Positions 26,079 through 33,794 of a stretch of DNA of 37,612 nt are shown one piece after another; positions within the stretch are counted from its first letter, which is position 1, and each line of letters begins with the position of its first letter. Source of the DNA: a virus. Under the pieces are notes generated by a model. That model ran no database searches. It was not told the DNA's origin and saw nothing but the letters and a program-made list of their open reading frames with translations. The stretch is taken from positions 1 to 37,612 of the IMG/VR virus record IMGVR_UViG_3300009537_000070. The stretch is one strand, 5' to 3'. The position numbers were made by a program, and so were the translations under genes.

Positions 26079-29000
26079 ATGGCTGTTATAATTACTAAGG
26101 CAGATGGTAATTTATCAACTGCTTCAAATTTCTATAGAGTAGAAGCTCATAACTTGAATGGTATTCATACTGCCCAGAATACAACTGCTTTAACTACTGC
26201 TCAATATATACCTTTAACTTTCGCCAATGCTGGTAATTTTACTGGTGTTGTTTTATCACTATGGAATGGTTCATCAACTCAGGCAAATCCTTTATGTGAT
26301 AGAAGTATTGATGTTGCCTTACAGCAAATTCATACCGTAAATCCAACAATGGCTGTAGCTTCTCCTGGAGTAGTTACAATGGCAGCACACGGATTCTCTG
26401 GTGGAGAAATAATTTCTTTTACTACTACAGGAACATTACTTACTGGTATAGTAGCTGGTACTCCATATTATGTTAGGTATATAAACGCTAACACTTTCAA
26501 TATATCAGCAACTCCTGCTGGTGCTTTAATTAACTTCTCAGGGTCTCAATCAGGAACTCATACCTTATGGGCTGATAAAGCTATAAAAACTTTAAGCTGG
26601 TCTCAAATAAAAGGAGGAACAACTTCTATAGCTTTTGGTGTAGATGCTGGTGGATATACTATAAACTTTACAGGATTTTCTGCTTCTATTGCTGTTGACA
26701 CCACTGCTTCTAAATGGAGGATAAGAGCATTTCAAAATACTGTTTCAGCGCCAGGAACAGTGGGAACTATAAACATTTGTTGGGGACAGGTAGCTACTAA
26801 TATTCAATACGCTGCTTATTGCGATACTGCTGTTTCTTTTGCAAACGGAGATACACCTATTTTTGCTCACTATTGTACCATAGACCAATCATTCAATTTT
26901 AATTCTGTATTAGGAACTGGAGGAGATGTAGTTAATAATTATTGCGGTGTTGTATGTACTAATATGGCAGCAGTAAATGTAAATGATGTTTGTTTCTTTA
27001 GATGTTTAGCTCCTGCCGCACCCTACACTTTCACATTTAATGGAATGTTTTTAATACCTGGACACGGAGGTATTCGTTTTGGTACTTCTGCTTTACCTAT
27101 TCCAATTTCAAATAAAATAACTTGTGTATTCGGTACACCAACAGTCGGTACAACTAAGGGAGGAATTTATGGAGTAAATTCATTATCTCAAAGGTCTTCT
27201 GTATTTATGTACGGAGAATATCCAACTCAAATTAAAACAAAACTTTCTGCTGATAGTATGATAGTAGGAACTTGTACTATCTCTAATGGTTCTCCTGCAA
27301 TAGTAACAAGAGCTGGACACGGATTAATAGATCAACAAAGAATTGCATTTACAACTACTGGTGCATTACCAACAGGACTTTCAATAAATACTGATTACTA
27401 TGTTAAATATATAAACACTTCTACTTTTAATGTTTCTGCTACACCAGGAGGAGCTAACATAAATACAAGTAGTGCTGGTTCTGGTACTCATTCTGTTTCT
27501 CAAATGTTTATAGTTACTACAGACGATATGAGTGCTAAATGGAATAATGGAGATATAATTGGTATTGGTAAACAAGCTATTCTTGGGGCTGGTAATGCTT
27601 CTGTATATACAATCGGCTCAATAAGTGGTACTACAATAACTCTAACAACACCATTACTTGCAAACCAAAGATTAACTGGTGGTGCTGTAATTAATATAAC
27701 AGAAAGTAAATATGGGATTAGTTTGCGTTCTTCTGATCCTGCCACAACTGTAAACTTGTGGGATATTCGTAATGGACAGAATTTCAATCTTGAGGGAATA
27801 TACAATGGTGGTGTTCAAATAGGTGGTGCTGGTTCATCTTTTGCAGGTTCTTATACTAGTGCTTATGATGATGATTCTACTTCTATCCAAGAAACTGTAA
27901 AAAACTCTGTTTGTTATTCTAATTTAATTGGTGGTTCGGGGTCTTTACTTTATGGAACTTCCCCATCTGTAGGTATTAAAATAGGATACAAAGGAATGTC
28001 TATTGATAATGTATGGGGAGTTAATAACTGCCCAGTTATTACTTGGGCTTGGGCTAAGCTTTATAGATGGACTGGAGGAATTGTAAACATAACTAATTCA
28101 GGTTGTATTTCTTCTTTTGGTCAAAATTCTCCTTTTGGTATTGCTGTTTATAATATCAATGGATGGACTTCACAAAATGGAACTAATGGAATTTATTTCA
28201 CTCCTTATTATGGTTCTAATATTCAGAATTGTGAAAGTTATGGCTGTACAACTGGATTATCTGTATTAAACGGAACTTCTGCTTTTGGATGTAAGTATAA
28301 AAACTTAACTATAGACAGATCAACAATTGGAATAAGTATAGGTAATGCTCAATCATTACTTGATATGGTTTATGAAAATGTAAATATGGGAAGTCAATTT
28401 GCAAATACTACCAATCTTTCTCTTGATACAGCTGTTTTTTTCCAAGCATTATTTAAAAATACTATTGGAATTGAGTCTTTGCCAAACACATTAACTTTAA
28501 ATAACTCTCAAGGTATATCATATATCAAAACTACAAATGGAGATGGAATAACGAATAATGATTTTGTTTATTTACCTTCAGGAAATTTCAGAAGAACAGG
28601 TACAGGATTAACTGATACAACAGTGAGAACAGCTGGAACTAATAAATATTCCATTAGATTAAATTCATTACTGGGAACAGAAGAACTTGCTTGGAAATTC
28701 AATGTGCCAAATGGAAATATTCAAAATAAAACAATGACTATTGGTATTTGGTGTAATATAGCATCATCAAAATACTGGACAGGTGGAACTAATTATCAAA
28801 TGCCTAGATTAACACTTGAATATGATGATGGAGCAAGTACTGCTTATGCTGAGGCAGCACAAATATTAGGTTGGCAATATCTTTTCGTACCCGTAACTCC
28901 ATTAACAACATTCGGTGAAGTTAAATGTAAATTAACGACAATTAATGACACAGGACAAAGAGGTACTGTATCTATTACTAATGCAAATCCTGGAATAGTT

Positions 29001-29768
29001 ACTTTGAATAATCACGGATTTTCTGGAAACGAACCAGTTATAATAGACTCAACTGGATCTATAACTGGATTGGTTTTAAGAACAAGAACTTATTATGTTA
29101 AGTATATAGATGCTAATACATTTTATTTATCAGCAACTCCTGGAGGTGCTAATATTGATACATCAGGATCTCAATCTGGTATTCATACATTATTTACTCC
29201 AATAGACGCTTATGTGTATTTTGATGATGCTTCTGTTTTCTATCCACCTGGAACAAGTCTGGACTTAGGAGGACTTGATGTTTGGTCTGATGGTTTACCT
29301 ATTATACCTCCTATCGCTACTAATATTAATGCTTCCGATGTTTGGAATGTTGCTGTTGCTTCTGCATCAAATCCTGGTAGTGTGGGGGAAATGTTAAAAT
29401 CAAACTCTGTTAAAATAGGTAATGTGGTTTCTGCTACAGCCAACTCAATTGTTATTGACTCTGGTGCTTCTACTATAGATAACTATTATAATGAAAACTA
29501 CATCTTAATACTTGCAGGTACTGGAACTGGTCAAACACGAAGAATAGTTAGTTATAATGGAACAACAAAATCCATTTCAATCAATAGAAATTGGAGTACA
29601 ACACCAGACGCAACTTCACGATACAACATTGTTCCTTTCTTCTCTATTGAGAATGCTGTTTGGGATGCAACAACGTCGAGTCATACATTAACTGGAACAA
29701 TAGGAAAAACGGTCGTAGATACTAAATCAGATATAGGTGATACGCAAGCCTTAATATTCTCACGCTAA
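26079..29768 (+). CDS. Giant tail fibre/spike protein with three internal repeats
   Basis: 1229 residues, the largest gene. A domain of about 79 residues occurs three times, at roughly residues 88-166, 393-474 and 961-1040, each with G-V/I-V-T-x-x-x-H-G, then YYVxYIxxxTFxxSATPxGA and SGxHxL. Between copies 2 and 3 lies a long right-handed-helix-like stretch (INNVW..., TNSGCISSFGQNSPFGIAVY, GCTTGLSVLNGTSAFGCKY), typical of a spike enzyme or receptor-binding part. The C-terminus ends in DIGDTQALIFSR. It has well over 100 glycines and no TGA, unlike its neighbours, which suggests recent arrival from a standard-code source or selection against UGA. Confidence 0.75.
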   Translation: MAVIITKADGNLSTASNFYRVEAHNLNGIHTAQNTTALTTAQYIPLTFANAGNFTGVVLSLWNGSSTQANPLCDRSIDVALQQIHTVNPTMAVASPGVVTMAAHGFSGGEIISFTTTGTLLTGIVAGTPYYVRYINANTFNISATPAGALINFSGSQSGTHTLWADKAIKTLSWSQIKGGTTSIAFGVDAGGYTINFTGFSASIAVDTTASKWRIRAFQNTVSAPGTVGTINICWGQVATNIQYAAYCDTAVSFANGDTPIFAHYCTIDQSFNFNSVLGTGGDVVNNYCGVVCTNMAAVNVNDVCFFRCLAPAAPYTFTFNGMFLIPGHGGIRFGTSALPIPISNKITCVFGTPTVGTTKGGIYGVNSLSQRSSVFMYGEYPTQIKTKLSADSMIVGTCTISNGSPAIVTRAGHGLIDQQRIAFTTTGALPTGLSINTDYYVKYINTSTFNVSATPGGANINTSSAGSGTHSVSQMFIVTTDDMSAKWNNGDIIGIGKQAILGAGNASVYTIGSISGTTITLTTPLLANQRLTGGAVINITESKYGISLRSSDPATTVNLWDIRNGQNFNLEGIYNGGVQIGGAGSSFAGSYTSAYDDDSTSIQETVKNSVCYSNLIGGSGSLLYGTSPSVGIKIGYKGMSIDNVWGVNNCPVITWAWAKLYRWTGGIVNITNSGCISSFGQNSPFGIAVYNINGWTSQNGTNGIYFTPYYGSNIQNCESYGCTTGLSVLNGTSAFGCKYKNLTIDRSTIGISIGNAQSLLDMVYENVNMGSQFANTTNLSLDTAVFFQALFKNTIGIESLPNTLTLNNSQGISYIKTTNGDGITNNDFVYLPSGNFRRTGTGLTDTTVRTAGTNKYSIRLNSLLGTEELAWKFNVPNGNIQNKTMTIGIWCNIASSKYWTGGTNYQMPRLTLEYDDGASTAYAEAAQILGWQYLFVPVTPLTTFGEVKCKLTTINDTGQRGTVSITNANPGIVTLNNHGFSGNEPVIIDSTGSITGLVLRTRTYYVKYIDANTFYLSATPGGANIDTSGSQSGIHTLFTPIDAYVYFDDASVFYPPGTSLDLGGLDVWSDGLPIIPPIATNINASDVWNVAVASASNPGSVGEMLKSNSVKIGNVVSATANSIVIDSGASTIDNYYNENYILILAGTGTGQTRRIVSYNGTTKSISINRNWSTTPDATSRYNIVPFFSIENAVWDATTSSHTLTGTIGKTVVDTKSDIGDTQALIFSR

Positions 29769-30460
29769 TGATAATCTATAAAATTACAAACTTAATAAAT
29801 GGTAAAATATATATAGGACAAGATTCACATAATAATCCTAATTATTTTGGTTCAGGAGAAACTATAAAAAAATCAATAAAAAAACACGGTAAAGAAAATT
29901 TTAGAAAAGATATTATAGAATATTGTTATTCAAGAGAAGAACTAAATGAAAGAGAAATTTATTGGATTAAAACATTTAATGCTATAGATAAAAAGATAGG
30001 ATATAATATTCAATATGGTGGAAATAGTGGGTATACTAATAATTACAAAAAAGGGAGAATTACTAAGGACGAATATGACAAGAAGTTAAAAGAAATGAAA
30101 GAAAAACAGCACGATATTGATATGCAATTAAGGGAACATACTTCAGCAGATGAAAACTATTATATTACTGTAGCTACTGTGTTAAATCTGGCTAAAAGAG
30201 CTAAACAATTATTTATGAGTTCTGAAACAGACGAAAAAAGAGCAATCTTGAATTACTTACTTCAGAACTGCGTTGCAAACGGAAAAAAGCTAGAGTTTAC
30301 AATGCGTTCTCCATTCAACACTATACTAGAATTGGCTAACCAACCTACAGTGCTCCCTTGGTTGGACGCACTTGGAACTCTTAATTGGGGTAGTATTAAA
30401 AGCGAATTACAGTTTAGTGGTATTTCAGAATTTAAATATATATGAAAAACGAAAATATAA
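29768..30460 (+). CDS. GIY-YIG nuclease fused to a serine-recombinase C-terminal region
   Basis: Residues 1-90 are a GIY-YIG domain: IIYKITNLINGKIYIGQDSH, the catalytic-type Glu in LNEREIYWIKTFNA, and GYNIQYGGNSGY. From about residue 97 the sequence changes to KKGRITKDEYDKKLKEMKEK, VATVLNLAKRAKQLFMSSET, DEKRAILNYLLQNC and SELQFSGISEFKYI, which is the C-terminal coiled-coil and tail of large serine recombinases common in candidate-phylum genomes. The resolvase catalytic and zinc-ribbon parts are missing. The natural end is at a TGA (30443-30445); with TGA as Gly it gains GKTKI and stops at TAA 30460. Confidence 0.75.
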
Positions 30461-30741
30461 ACTTAGAAAATATTGTTTCAGGCATTACTTATAATAGTGA
30501 TGTCGGCATTAGTAGGGATATTCGCTTCTATTATATTAGTGATAAATCCTTTGGCTTTTGCTTGTTCTGCGGACAATATAGAACCACCATCAATCATCAG
30601 TGTTTCAACTTGCCCAATGGTATTAGTTCAAAAAGAGTTTGGAGTAATCATGAATTAAAAGAAAAAATAAGTAAAGCGATAAGTATTGGTCGGACTGGTA
30701 TTAAACATAAAAATACACAAGCATTAATATTCGCAAAATAA
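30442..30741 (+). CDS. Hypothetical chimeric protein with NUMOD-like end
   Basis: 99 residues. CLFCGQYRTTINHQC could bind zinc, and HELKEKISKAISIGRTGIKH resembles the NUMOD3 DNA-binding repeat of homing endonucleases. The last residues, NTQALIFAK, copy the end of the giant fibre (DTQALIFSR). Residues 8-70 overlap an antisense open frame that looks like a ClpP-type protease fragment (30463-30651), so this frame may be partly accidental. It is best seen as debris of a mobile endonuclease insertion. Confidence 0.4.
   Translation: MKNENINLENIVSGITYNSDVGISRDIRFYYISDKSFGFCLFCGQYRTTINHQCFNLPNGISSKRVWSNHELKEKISKAISIGRTGIKHKNTQALIFAK
30463..30651 (-). pseudogene. Possible antisense remnant of a ClpP-type phage protease
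   Basis: 62 residues on the minus strand, with two TGA read as Gly, ending TAA. MIDGGSILSAEQAKAKGFIT followed by NIIEANIP resembles the C-terminal helix of S14 (ClpP-like) prohead proteases, where (L)TAEEAKxxGFxDxI follows the catalytic core. The catalytic Ser and His parts are absent. It would be the only minus-strand gene in the window. Family resemblance is by eye and could be chance. Confidence 0.3.
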
Positions 30742-30745
30742 TTAT

Positions 30746-31513
30746 ATGGCAAACGAAATTATATCAGTTGTAAATACACCTTCAGATGAGATAGCAAACA
30801 AAACTTTTGTTCTTGCTAATTATTTGAAATTAGACGCTTCTAATAGTCCATTAACAGGAATGTTAAAACTAAGAACAGGCTCAGCTACAGCTGGTACTGC
30901 ACCTTTGAAATTTACCGCTGGATCTACTCTTTCAGTGCCAGAAGCTGGAGCTATGGAATATGATGGTGATAAGTTATATCACACCAATAATACGGGAATA
31001 AGAGAATCAATTTCTGGTGCAATATTTACACAAACAGGAGATCAGACCATAGGAAATACAACAACTGAAACAACAATAATGAATGGTAGTGTAGGAACAT
31101 TAACTCTACCAGCTAACTTTTTTATAGTTGGTAAAACAATAAGAATAAGAATGAGAGGTATTGTTTCAAATACAGGAACACCCAACTTTACAGTAAAGAC
31201 TAAGCTAGGGTCTACAGTAGTTGCTTCCACTGGTCTAGTTACTATGAGTAAAAATATCACAAACAAATACTTTGACTGTGAGATTACAATAACTTGTAGA
31301 ACAACAGGAGCTTCTGGGACAATAATGGGAGCTGGTAAATTTGAACACGATGCTACTGGGAACTTAGCAGAAACTTATGGAATGGTTTCTACATCAGCTG
31401 TTGTAGTGAATACTACCGCTTCCCAGACAATTAATATAACTTTTGAATGGGGAACAGCAAATGTCGCAAATACTATAACATCTCAAGTTGGTGTTGTGGA
31501 GATTATTAACTAA
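30746..31513 (+). CDS. Tail fibre protein
   Basis: 255 residues. The N-terminus ends in a trimerisation-type segment (YLKLDASNSPLTGMLKLRTG), followed by PLKFTAGSTLSVPEAGAMEY and DGDKLYHTNNTGIRESISGA, a sequence pattern that is frequent in phage fibre bases (L.....GTxxxPLxFxxGxxLxxPxxGAxEYDG). The C-terminal half is a jelly-roll-like beta domain (VGKTIRIRMRGIVSNTGTPN...INITFEWGTANVANTITSQV). It has no TGA codons, like the giant fibre. Confidence 0.75.
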   Translation: MANEIISVVNTPSDEIANKTFVLANYLKLDASNSPLTGMLKLRTGSATAGTAPLKFTAGSTLSVPEAGAMEYDGDKLYHTNNTGIRESISGAIFTQTGDQTIGNTTTETTIMNGSVGTLTLPANFFIVGKTIRIRMRGIVSNTGTPNFTVKTKLGSTVVASTGLVTMSKNITNKYFDCEITITCRTTGASGTIMGAGKFEHDATGNLAETYGMVSTSAVVVNTTASQTINITFEWGTANVANTITSQVGVVEIIN

Positions 31514-31542
31514 TTCACTATTAGATAATAATATGGTATAAT
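31514..31542 (+). promoter_or_regulatory. Promoter of the lysis region
   Basis: TTCACT (weak), a 17-bp spacer and TATAAT at 31537-31542 with TGG upstream; the gene starts at 31575 after a 32-base leader ending in TTAACTAAAT. Confidence 0.6.
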
Positions 31543-31574
31543 ATAAACCAGCACGCTCTTTAAATTAACTAAAT

Positions 31575-31853
31575 ATGAAACGGAATGCGAATAGAAAAAG
31601 AATGGAGTATAAGGAGGAGCCGAAGTTCCACCTTAACTTTCAAACGGTTTTATACTGCGGTAGGTTACATACTCTGTATCATCCTTTTGAAACAAAAGAA
31701 GACTTATTGGATTTCCAAATCGAAAATCCGAAATTTAAAGTCTTCATCGTCGGAAGCGACAGAATGAAACCTTTTGTAAAACTAGAAGTAGATTTACAAT
31801 CATTAACCATCACAGATAAACCAAGAGAATATCTGAACAATTACCAAATTTAG
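31575..31853 (+). CDS. Hypothetical protein of the lysis region
   Basis: 92 residues. Basic N-terminus (MKRNANRKRMEYKEEPKFHL), then beta-rich NFQTVLYCGRLHTLYHPFET and FKVFIVGSDRMKPFVKLEVD. Soluble by composition. The only nearby clue is its own promoter and the following short hairpin, which makes it a separate unit before the lysis genes. No family recognised. Confidence 0.55.
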   Translation: MKRNANRKRMEYKEEPKFHLNFQTVLYCGRLHTLYHPFETKEDLLDFQIENPKFKVFIVGSDRMKPFVKLEVDLQSLTITDKPREYLNNYQI

Positions 31854-31861
31854 TACTCGTC

Positions 31862-31884
31862 GGGGGAGTATAAACCCCTTTTTT
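31862..31884 (+). terminator. Weak hairpin with T-tract
   Basis: GGGG (31863-31866) with CCCC (31875-31878) over 8 bases, followed by TTTTTT. The stem is short; it may slow rather than end transcription into the lysis genes that start at 31889. Confidence 0.45.
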
Positions 31885-31888
31885 AAAA

Positions 31889-32137
31889 ATGAAAACATTA
31901 GAACAATTTAAACCTTTTATAGTACCTATCTTAACAGCCATAGCAACTATGGCGTTAGCTTGGGGTAGTTTCTCGGCAAAAATAGATGCACAAGAAAATA
32001 GAATCAATGAGATAAATATAACCCACGATAAGCTAAGCGAAACATTAACTCAACTAAGAATAGACACAAGCTCTATAAAAGCAAATCAAGAAACAATGAA
32101 AGATGATATTGCATTTATTAAAAATAAAGTAAGATAA
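31889..32137 (+). CDS. Membrane-anchored coiled-coil lysis protein (XhlA-like)
   Basis: 82 residues. One membrane helix (FIVPILTAIATMALAWGSFS) near the N-terminus and then a coiled coil with heptads (DAQENRINEINITHDKLSE, LTQLRIDTSSIKANQETM). This layout and its place directly before the endolysin gene (1 bp apart) suggest a holin partner or XhlA/Rz-like spanin-type protein. The motif-level evidence is only topology and context. Confidence 0.6.
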   Translation: MKTLEQFKPFIVPILTAIATMALAWGSFSAKIDAQENRINEINITHDKLSETLTQLRIDTSSIKANQETMKDDIAFIKNKVR

Positions 32138-32138
32138 T

Positions 32139-33050
32139 ATGAAAATACAAGTTTTAACAAACAGAATATCTAACTACAAAGAAGACTTTAACAAAGCCCA
32201 GAAGTATTTTAATGACCACGGTGTAGACTTTCAATTCTCTTTTAAACCTTGTGATGTTAAAGGATACTACTCAGAAAAAGCACATACCGCAGCAGGTGGA
32301 GAACAGTTTATTTTAACCAATGTAACAGTACCAATAGATAAAACTTTTGATGGTACTATTTTTGCTTTTGATTTAATGGAATGGAAAACTCCTGCAGGCT
32401 CTAAATTTCCTTTACTACCTAATACACCAAGTGGAAGTTGTATAATGGCAGGAGGTAAACCTTTTATAATGTTACCAATATCTCCTATAGGAAGTTGTTA
32501 TATAACTTTGATTCACGAGCTTATGCACCTATTAAATAAAACTTTTAATTGCAAAGATGTTATGGATACATATAGAGAAAATGATAACCCTAACTCCCCA
32601 ACAGGAAACTTTACAGAACAATGGAAAATACTAGATGTCTTTATTAAAAATATCAAAGATTTAAGTGCAGATATTATAAAAAATACAAAACCAACTTGGA
32701 AATACTTTAAACTAGATGAGTCAACAGGAGGAGGACACACTATTTCAGAATTAAAACCTCAATTAGTAGATATGGTAGATAGAGCTAGATGATTAGCAGG
32801 TATTCCTTTTGTCATTACTTCTGGTTATAGAACTGTTGCAGAAAATGCAAAGATTGGAGGTGTATCTGACTCAGCTCATATAAGATGATTAGCTGCCGAT
32901 ATTAGATGTGTTGGTGGTGAGAATAGATTTAAAATGATAAACGCTTTTCTACAAGTGGGTTTTAATCGTATCTGAATAAACTTTGATAAAGATTTTATAC
33001 ACGTTGATTGTGATCCATCACTTCCTCAAAATGTCATTTGGTGATATTAA
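32139..33050 (+). CDS. Two-domain endolysin: HExxH-type domain plus M15 peptidase
   Basis: 303 residues with four TGA-Gly codons (32791-32793, 32887-32889, 32974-32976, 33042-33044). The N-terminal part has ITLIHELMHLLNK near residue 130, a zinc-metalloprotease HExxH signature, in a domain of about 200 residues. The C-terminal part is a D-Ala-D-Ala/L-Ala-D-Glu peptidase of the M15 type: ITSGYRTVAENAKIGGVSDS, AHIRGLAADIR with the zinc-binding His and Asp, FNRIGINFDKDFIHVD, and the end VIWGY. TGA falls on conserved Gly of the M15 fold. With the standard code it would lose the whole M15 domain. It should cut peptidoglycan peptides at lysis. Confidence 0.83.
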
Positions 33051-33133
33051 TTGACAAACTAGGAATATGTGATATTTAGTTTTTTATTAACTTGTTATTA
33101 ACACATCAATATATACTTGTAAAATAGTAGTGA

Positions 33134-33139
33134 TATAAT
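33134..33139 (+). promoter_or_regulatory. -10 box of the tRNA promoter
   Basis: TATAAT at 33134-33139, eight bases before the tRNA 5' end at 33148. No clear -35 element with a 16-18 bp spacer is visible. A second possible start is TTGACA at 33051-33056 with TATTTA 16 bp later. Confidence 0.5.
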
Positions 33140-33147
33140 TATACTAG

Positions 33148-33218
33148 GCGGGATTGGTGTAATGGTAACACAGCAAGCTTCAACCTTGCCTTTATGAGTT
33201 CAAGTCTCGTATCCCGCA
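33148..33218 (+). tRNA. tRNA with anticodon UCA, tRNA-Gly-like (UGA decoder)
   Basis: Full cloverleaf of 71 bases. Acceptor GCGGGAT (33148-33154) with ATCCCGC (33211-33217); D stem GTGT with ACAC around the loop AATGGTA; anticodon stem GCAAG with CTTGC; anticodon loop CTTCAAC with anticodon TCA at 33180-33182; variable CTTT; T stem ATGAG with CTCGT around TTCAAGT; discriminator A. No CCA is encoded. G1-C72, C2-G71 and G3-C70, known glycine identity pairs in bacteria, are all present, whereas Trp and Sec tRNAs differ. It reads UGA. The discriminator A instead of the usual bacterial U is an exception to note. Confidence 0.92.
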
Positions 33219-33220
33219 CT

Positions 33221-33487
33221 ATGAACAAAGAATCAATAATAAAAATGTTAGACGATAAAGTTTGTGAATCAGATCATCCTTTCTGGAGGGATGTTACTAT
33301 CCAAGATGTAGAGATTGACGACTTATATGGTCAAGGTAGAGTGTTAATAACTAAAGGATGGGAAGAACCTATACCTTTTACACTAGGAGCTTTATTCTGG
33401 GATAGTGATGAAGTACCGTGAATCAGTTGGTTTCAAACAGAAGATGAGATGATGGATAAATTTGACAAATTATACGGAATAGAATAG
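33221..33487 (+). CDS. Hypothetical protein cotranscribed with the tRNA
   Basis: 88 residues from ATG 33221, two bases after the tRNA 3' end, with one TGA-Gly (33419-33421, DEVPGISWFQ). DKVCESDHPFWRDVTIQDVE, DDLYGQGRVLITKGWEEPIP and DEMMDKFDKLYGIE make a compact mixed fold. A start at 33194 would lie inside the tRNA and is rejected. Function unknown; processing of the tRNA would free its mRNA with almost no leader. Confidence 0.6.
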
Positions 33488-33504
33488 TATATAGAAGTCG
33501 CGAC

Positions 33505-33518
33505 ATAATATACGACTC
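33505..33518 (-). promoter_or_regulatory. Early-region repeated motif, inverted copy
   Basis: On the minus strand it reads GAGTCGTATATTAT, matching the early-region copies at 2789 and 37196 but pointing left. It lies between the 33221 gene and its terminator. Confidence 0.35.
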
Positions 33519-33522
33519 GGAG

Positions 33523-33543
33523 AAAGCCCTTCTGGGGCTTTTT
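33523..33543 (+). terminator. Rho-independent terminator
   Basis: AAAGCCC (33523-33529) pairs with GGGCTTT (33535-33541) over a 5-base loop, followed by further T residues. Ends the tRNA unit. Confidence 0.85.
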
Positions 33544-33547
33544 CTGT

Positions 33548-33576
33548 TTGTTAAAAACCTCTAAATTTGGTATAAT
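33548..33576 (+). promoter_or_regulatory. Holin promoter, near-leaderless
   Basis: TTGTTA, a 17-bp spacer and TATAAT at 33571-33576 preceded by TTGG. The ATG at 33585 is 8 bases after the -10 box. It starts 5 bases after the preceding terminator. Confidence 0.75.
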
Positions 33577-33584
33577 ATTGGGGT

Positions 33585-33794
33585 ATGAAAACAAAATACA
33601 AAAAATACATAGTGTCTTCAATCGTTACTTTTATTACCGGGTTTGCATTAGTGCTAGTTGCTAACATAGATTCCTTAAGTTTAGAATCATTAAAAGCTGG
33701 AGCTTTAACGGGTCTTCTATTCACTGCTATTAGAGCAGGAATTAAGGCAGTTGCAGAGTGGTTTTTAGCAAACTTCTCAAATCCTATAAAATAG
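33585..33794 (+). CDS. Putative holin (two membrane helices)
   Basis: 69 residues. A basic N-terminus (MKTKYKKY), first membrane helix IVSSIVTFITGFALVLVAN, a short acidic turn (IDSLSLESLK), second helix AGALTGLLFTAIRAGIKAV, and an aromatic C-terminus (AEWFLANFSNPIK). Size and two-helix topology suit a class II holin; the second helix with RAGIKAVAEW resembles phage holins I know. It has its own promoter and lies after the endolysin. Confidence 0.7.
   Translation: MKTKYKKYIVSSIVTFITGFALVLVANIDSLSLESLKAGALTGLLFTAIRAGIKAVAEWFLANFSNPIK

Noticed and set aside
30473-30658. Third frame with a hydrophobic stretch resembling a membrane or signal segment
   Set aside because: Has only a non-ATG start, overlaps two other candidate frames and lies in a scrambled patch; hydrophobicity follows from the antisense frame's codons.
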